From: Punica granatum
Taxonomy: Eukaryota > Streptophyta > Magnoliopsida > Myrtales > Lythraceae
Reading direction: 5' to 3'
DNA: 64,000 bases
Assembly (NCBI RefSeq): GCF_007655135.1
Contig: NC_045131.1
Location: 30,860,001-30,924,000, forward strand
Shown here: piece by piece, positions 59,209-64,000 of the stretch
Layout: every line of letters begins with the position of its first letter
Numbering within the stretch: the first letter of the stretch is position 1
Position numbers and translations under genes: made by a program
The notes under the pieces: model-generated
Databases searched by the model: none
Told to the model about the DNA's origin: nothing
What the model saw: the letters and a program-made list of their open reading frames with translations, nothing else

Positions 59209-62200
59209 ATGGGGCTGAGGAAGGCAGCGAAGAAGATGGTTGTGGCAGCCTGTGCCTCCTTCTCCAGGAAGCAAGCTCTGGTCGACCCCTCGGTTCTTGA
59301 CACTACCCATCATGTAAATTAAAGCTCCTTCCTTTTTCTCGATTGATTAAGTGTTCATTCTTTGCCTCAATTTCAAGCTCCAAGATCATCCCTTTGCACC
59401 TCTGCGCCTCTTACTCCTGAAAGGCAACATCCGCACAGAACCCATCTCTTGATTTTCTCGAATTGATGAGCTCTACAGAAGAAAACCCAACTCCTCTTTC
59501 GTGCTTTTTGTCATGCCCAGTTTGCTGCATTTGCCATTTCTGCTTTCTGCTAATCTCTCGTTGAACTTAAATTTTGTTGCCCAAAGAAAACATCAAATTT
59601 TTCATTCTGATGAGTGAATGGTTTGCTTGGTTGATGTGATGTGATGTTACGAGGGAGATTGACAGCTGGCTTTGATGTGAATCATTGACAGATCTCGAAA
59701 TCTTCAGCAATGTCTCCCCTGAAGCAAGAAAACAACATCTCAGGAAACGCAGAGGAAGCAGAAGAACCCAACAAGAACAAGAGCAACGCCTCTTCTAAGG
59801 TAGGCCGCCTGCTCCTTCCAGTTCCCCCCACTGCAAGCCATTCCCGATTTCCCCATTTGTTACTGTTTTCAATTTTTTAAATAATAAATGTAAAAATAAA
59901 AAAGTTGATTTAATTGAAAAAAAGAAAAAAGAAGGGTGTTTTTTTTTTCCCTCTATCCTTTAGGGACAGTTAACAGGAAAGGGAAAAAAAAAAAGGTGCT
60001 GGTTGACAAACTACACGCCATATGCCCGGGGCCAGACCGACTCTTAGTTTCAGCCGCTAATAAGTTGAGGGATACCTAAACTAAAGTATCTGTCAGCCAT
60101 TTTTTACCGTTTCATACCATACGGCTTCACTCTGGCCTAGTCACGAAACTTTTTTGGAATCCAATGTATGCAAAAACGCTTTTTGACTAAACTCGATATT
60201 TGATAATGTTGCGGTTCTGTTTCCTTTTTTTTTTTTTTTCCTTTTGTTTAATTCAAGAATTTTGTGATTTTGTTAATAATTCCCTAAAAAGGGTGCTAAT
60301 TCTCACAATTTTCAATTCTGACAACTCACAGAGCCCAATGATTTATTTGATTGTCTTTATCTGGAAAAGCTAAATCCACATAGAAGAAGTAGAAGAAGAA
60401 CCAGCAGCAGCAGCATGAATCTTTAAGTGCTAATACCCAAAGATTATGTTGCCCGATTAATAGATTACATTACCTTTTACCAGTCAATCAGTTAGAAAAA
60501 GGAGAAAAAAAAAATTGTGAATGAGTGAGCATGGGAAAGAGTCAAAGAGCTGAATGCAGCACCTGACTGACAACAGATGATGAATATTCAGGCCCCACTA
60601 GTGCTATGACGGCCCCATACACAAAATGCCATTCTTTCTTTTGAAATATTTGCTGTTCTGCGGTTTAATCGAAGCACCTTGAGGCTCTTGTGATTAGATT
60701 AGGTTAAGATTAGATTGGTTTAAGAGCTATAAATGACAAATCCCATTATGCTTTTTTCACAACAATGGGTCACGAGGACGACTGTTTGCTATTGCAAAAT
60801 GCAGACACAAAAGCCTAGAAACCTGCCTTTTTGGACGAAGCACAATGCTCAGCTTGGCTCTTGTGGGTCTGCAGTTCACTCCCACTATGGTGTTAATGCT
60901 TTCCCCTGTGGAAAAGAAAAGAAATTCAAGAACTTTCTAGTTTCGAGAATGCATTATTATTGCGATTCTTTTCTTTTCTTCTTTCTTTCTTTCTTTTTTT
61001 GGACCCCAAGATGTTGTTAGACTACTGACTGAGATTAATTCTCGCACGGGCGTTGGTCTGGCCCCGACCACAAGAATTATTACACTAGGCTCACCCTGCA
61101 ACTTCAGTGATCATTATGAACTTCCATGAGCTTACTAGATCTTCCTCTCTTTACTCTTCAGACGTTGGTAATCATTCTTGAGCTCGTCCCCACTCGATCG
61201 ATTCATTCGAAGACACACCATTCCTTTCCTCACTCTTGCATTAGATTATAACACCGATCCCTTTGAAAATGAGAATTTTTCCACGAGACAAAAGACTTCT
61301 TAAACTGGTCAGGGCGATAAACTTGACTTCTAGTAGGTTGAGTCTTACGTAAAGCAAGTTTCTCGTAATTATGGATGAAAGCAGTTTATATAATCTTTAT
61401 TAACTCTAATACTCCGTTGTTTGTGTGGACAGAACATCTGTGCGATATGTTTGGATCCTCTGAGTTACAGCACGGCTAGCAGCCCGGGACAGGCCATATT
61501 CACGGCCCAGTGCTCCCATGCCTTCCACTTCGCCTGCATCTCCTCGAACGTCCGCCATGGGAGTGTCACTTGCCCAATCTGCCGGGCGCACTGGACCCAA
61601 CTGCCCCGCAACTTGAACCCATCTTTCTCCCTGGCCTGCAACCGGACGGACCCGGTCCTCCGGATCCTCGATGACTCCATCGCCAACTTCCGGGTCCATA
61701 GGCGATCGTTCCTCCGCTCGGCTCGGTACGATGATGACGACCCGATAGAACCTGACAGCTCATTTAACTATCCTCGCCTTGATTTCAGTTTGATGCCAAT
61801 CCAGCCTGTGTACCCGAGCTTCCATTCGTACCATCCTTGTGAAATTACAACCCTGCCAGTACATAACAACTTGACAGGGTCCTCTTCATTATTGCACCAA
61901 CTACCGCGCAATTACGCACCGGTTCGCTCCTCGCGGAGAGCTTACCTCTCAGTGAAGCTGTCCCATCAACAAGCAACAGACATGGTCCTAGTTGCAAGCC
62001 CCAATGGACCACATCTCAGGCTTCTCAAGCAATCCATGGCCTTAATAGTCTTCTCTCTAAGGCCCATCGATCGGCTTGCAATCGTTACATACTCATCAGC
62101 TGCTGCCCGTATCTTTCCGCTCAAGCGAATGACTTCATATGGGAAGCGAGCAGCCTTACAAGTGATCGACCGCCTCTTCTACACGGGACAGGCAGACCCC

Positions 62201-62773
62201 ACCGAAGGGTTCAAGAAGGGAATCAAGATCCTCGAGGACCGGGCCCACAAGAACCCTCACTCGTGCATACTGCACCTCTCCGATAGTCCCACAAGGTCTT
62301 ATCATTCTATGAACACCGAGACTCCAATCCCAGTCCACCAGTTCCATGTTGGTTTTGGCTTCGGGGCGTCGAACGGGTTCGTAATGCACGAGTTCGAGAA
62401 GTTCCTGGCTCGAGTCCTGGGAGGAGTTATCAGAGAAGTGCAGCTGAGGATCGGCGAAGAAGGCTCAGTCATCAGGCTTGGGGAACTGAGGGGCGGGGAA
62501 GAGAGGAGAATCGTACTGGACTTGCGCGAGGATGAACATGTTTGCATCGCGTATAGCTACGCAGAAGGCGGGACCGGGGAATGTATGAGGACAGGGGAAG
62601 CAGTGGTGAGTGTTGGGGACAAGAGGGAGAGAAGGGAGAGTAGGACCGAAGGTGGAGTGGGGAGAGATGTGAGCATTATTGGTGGGAGGAGCAGTTGTGT
62701 TGAGAGCTGGGACTACCATGACCCTTTCATGGCTAGAAGATGGGCTAAGCATTTGCATGGCTATAGGCTCTAA
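59209..62773 (+). CDS. RING-finger protein with degenerate vWA domain (EDA40/WAV3-like E3 ligase)
   Basis: This is a predicted E3 ubiquitin ligase of 517 residues from three exons: 59209-59313, 59692-59799 and 61433-62773, all joined in phase 0. The RING finger spans residues 74-121: C74-x2-C77, C98-x-H100-x2-H103-x2-C106, and C118-x2-C121, in the CSHAFHFACI context typical of the WAV3/EDA40 group. A vWA-like domain follows at about 252-357, recognised by IDRLAIVTYSSAAARIFPL and GIKILEDRAHKNP. Its metal site is lost: where relatives have DVSGSM this protein reads VASPNGP, and the LSDGQ motif reads LSDSP. The protein is shorter than typical relatives. RING proteins transfer ubiquitin from an E2; the vWA half probably binds partners without metal. 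The short N-terminal exons are placed by splice sites and frame, with less support than exon 3. Confidence 0.85.
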
Positions 62774-63035
62774 ATCATCGCATCTCATCAATTGTTAAAG
62801 AAGAAATGCCATTTCAAGGTTCAATTACATAATACATGAATTTGAGTTTAAAACTCAGAATTGGGTTTTCACTCCTCCACATTGTCTGGCTTCATGCTAA
62901 ATTTAATCACCATTAGATGGCTCAGAGTATGAGCTATATAACAGAATTATATTAAATTGAAGGACAAAAAATTTGACATGTACAAAAGAATCGGCCGGCC
63001 TGTCAGCTCGACCTTAATACAATGTTTCAAAATTG
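62774..63035. other. Short convergent intergenic spacer
   Basis: About 260 bases separate the stop codons of two tail-to-tail genes, so their 3' UTRs probably fill or overlap this space. Confidence 0.6.
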
Positions 63036-63916
63036 TTAATCAGGATGATAGTCGAATACAGAGAAGTCACTGTACATCAGAGACCTGTCCTTGGAGTAAT
63101 GGAGCAGGAAATAGCAGTTCTCACAGAAATAGCAAGGGTTCTCCTGGGCCCACTTATCGTCAAGAGTCACCCTGGTCGCTCTGTATATCCTACATACAGA
63201 ACATTTCAATGCTCGAGTCTTATGTTGAAACGTGGTGATGGGATAAGCTGCTCTGTTCTGCACATCGTCGGGATGAATTAGCCTCATGTCCCTAATCACG
63301 ATAGTGTGCTTGCAGTCTCCCTGCAAAACATTGACCGATATACGCTGCAGTGAGTCAGGGATAAGGGTCTACAGGGTACAAATCTATTCAGCAAGAAAGA
63401 AATGGAGTGCCTTACCTGGTGACAGTACAGGTATCCCGCTCCCAGTTGGAATTTTAGGTCACAGAAGCGAGCTTTTTGCATTTCCACAGCTTTAAATTGA
63501 GGCAACTGCAGGTTCGATACTTCGCCTATGACTGCTTTCTGCTTCTGCTGTAACTCACCGCTAACAATGCAGTCCCATTTCTGAAGAGCTTCTTCCTTAG
63601 AAGTCCTGAGCCACTCGAGTATGGGCTCACTATAGTCTACAGCTGAAGGGTCTCTAAGATCATTGCAGAAGATATCCTATCATAGAATGACAATCTTCAG
63701 ATACAGAGACATCTATTTTTCCCTAATAAAGAGATAATCAAGAAACTTTCTTTTCATCAACAAAAAGTTTCATTTGTGAGATATTCTTACTTCTATGAGA
63801 AAATATCCAGAAGGATCATACGAGCAAGCTTTTTCCATTACATGGTCCGTGATGCAGTATATCTTGTCTCTCAGTTCAGTCAACAACTGACGCCCTAGGA
63901 CCAAGAACTCTTGTGT
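63036..63916 (-). CDS. SRD2: snRNA-activating protein complex subunit 3 (SNAPc3/SNAP50), 3' part
   Basis: This is the C-terminal part of the SNAPc subunit that binds the upstream element of snRNA gene promoters in the nucleus and supports transcription by RNA polymerases II and III. Three coding exons are visible on the minus strand: 63791-63916, 63416-63676 and 63036-63320, with phase-0 junctions and GT..AG sites. Together they give 223 residues. Family landmarks are [14 protein letters not shown], the [18 protein letters not shown] stretch with [14 protein letters not shown], and the C-terminal zinc-binding part with [12 protein letters not shown] and NPCYFCENC. The gene continues past the right edge; 63917-64000 is intron. 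SRD2 is the Arabidopsis name for this subunit, used here by remembered similarity. Confidence 0.9.
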
Positions 63917-64000
63917 CTGCAGGAAGTTCCACAAAAGAACATGTCTATTAACAAGAAAATTCTTCAGCAAGATCTTAAGCTTATCATATTGCAAACTAAG

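Noticed and set aside
58930..59322. Overlapping frames on both strands around the RING gene start
   Set aside because: They are GA and ATC repeat translations; only the plus-strand frame from 59209 splices into conserved sequence.
62156..62791. Minus-strand frames of 77-108 codons
   Set aside because: They are antisense shadows of exon 3 of the RING gene, which has clear domains on the plus strand.
1..64000. CRISPR arrays, bacterial operons, Shine-Dalgarno sites
   Set aside because: Introns, plant gene families and retrotransposons show a plant nuclear genome; no regularly spaced short repeats were seen.

Overview
This window looks like nuclear DNA of a eudicot plant. It has AT-rich intergenic space, spliced genes with GT..AG introns, many simple repeats and a dense load of transposable elements. 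The species cannot be fixed from the sequence. Four protein genes are supported. They are a nine-exon GAUT4-type galacturonosyltransferase (5.1-8.75 kb, +), an intact single-exon pectin methylesterase/invertase inhibitor-like gene (34.58-35.16 kb, +), a three-exon RING-finger E3-ligase-like gene with a degenerate von Willebrand A domain (59.2-62.8 kb, +), and the 3' end of a SNAPc subunit 3 (SRD2/SNAP50) gene running off the right edge (63.0-63.9 kb, -). A second inhibitor-like copy at 12.1-12.6 kb has lost its signal peptide and start codon next to a MITE.

Layout. From 1 to 5 kb there is AT-rich DNA, an anonymous repeat and the microsatellite-rich leader of GAUT4. From 9 to 24 kb there is a patchwork of small non-autonomous elements (Mutator-type and hAT-type MITEs, a foldback element, SINEs) and local tandem duplications. 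From 24.0 to 30.7 kb lies a retroelement whose gag/coat-like protein, zinc knuckle and protease resemble pararetrovirus-like plant retroelements. It has a tRNA-Met primer site, but no reverse transcriptase. In its place are two unrecognised reading frames, separated by three consecutive perfect hairpins. Its only visible promoter lies outside the short terminal repeats, and AT microsatellites flank it on both sides. From 30.75 to 33 kb there are hAT-type elements. From 35 to 47 kb there is AT-rich DNA with SINEs and duplicated repeats. From 47.04 to 52.59 kb there is a complete but dead Ty1/copia retrotransposon on the minus strand. From 52.6 to 59 kb there is more AT-rich and MITE DNA, and from 59 to 64 kb a compact pair of convergent genes.

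The genes do not form one pathway. GAUT4 makes homogalacturonan, and the inhibitor-like genes belong to a family that regulates pectin methylesterase or invertase, so two loci touch cell-wall pectin. The RING gene and the SNAPc3 gene are unrelated neighbours in tail-to-tail orientation. The most unusual object is the reverse-transcriptase-less pararetrovirus-like element at 24-30.7 kb.
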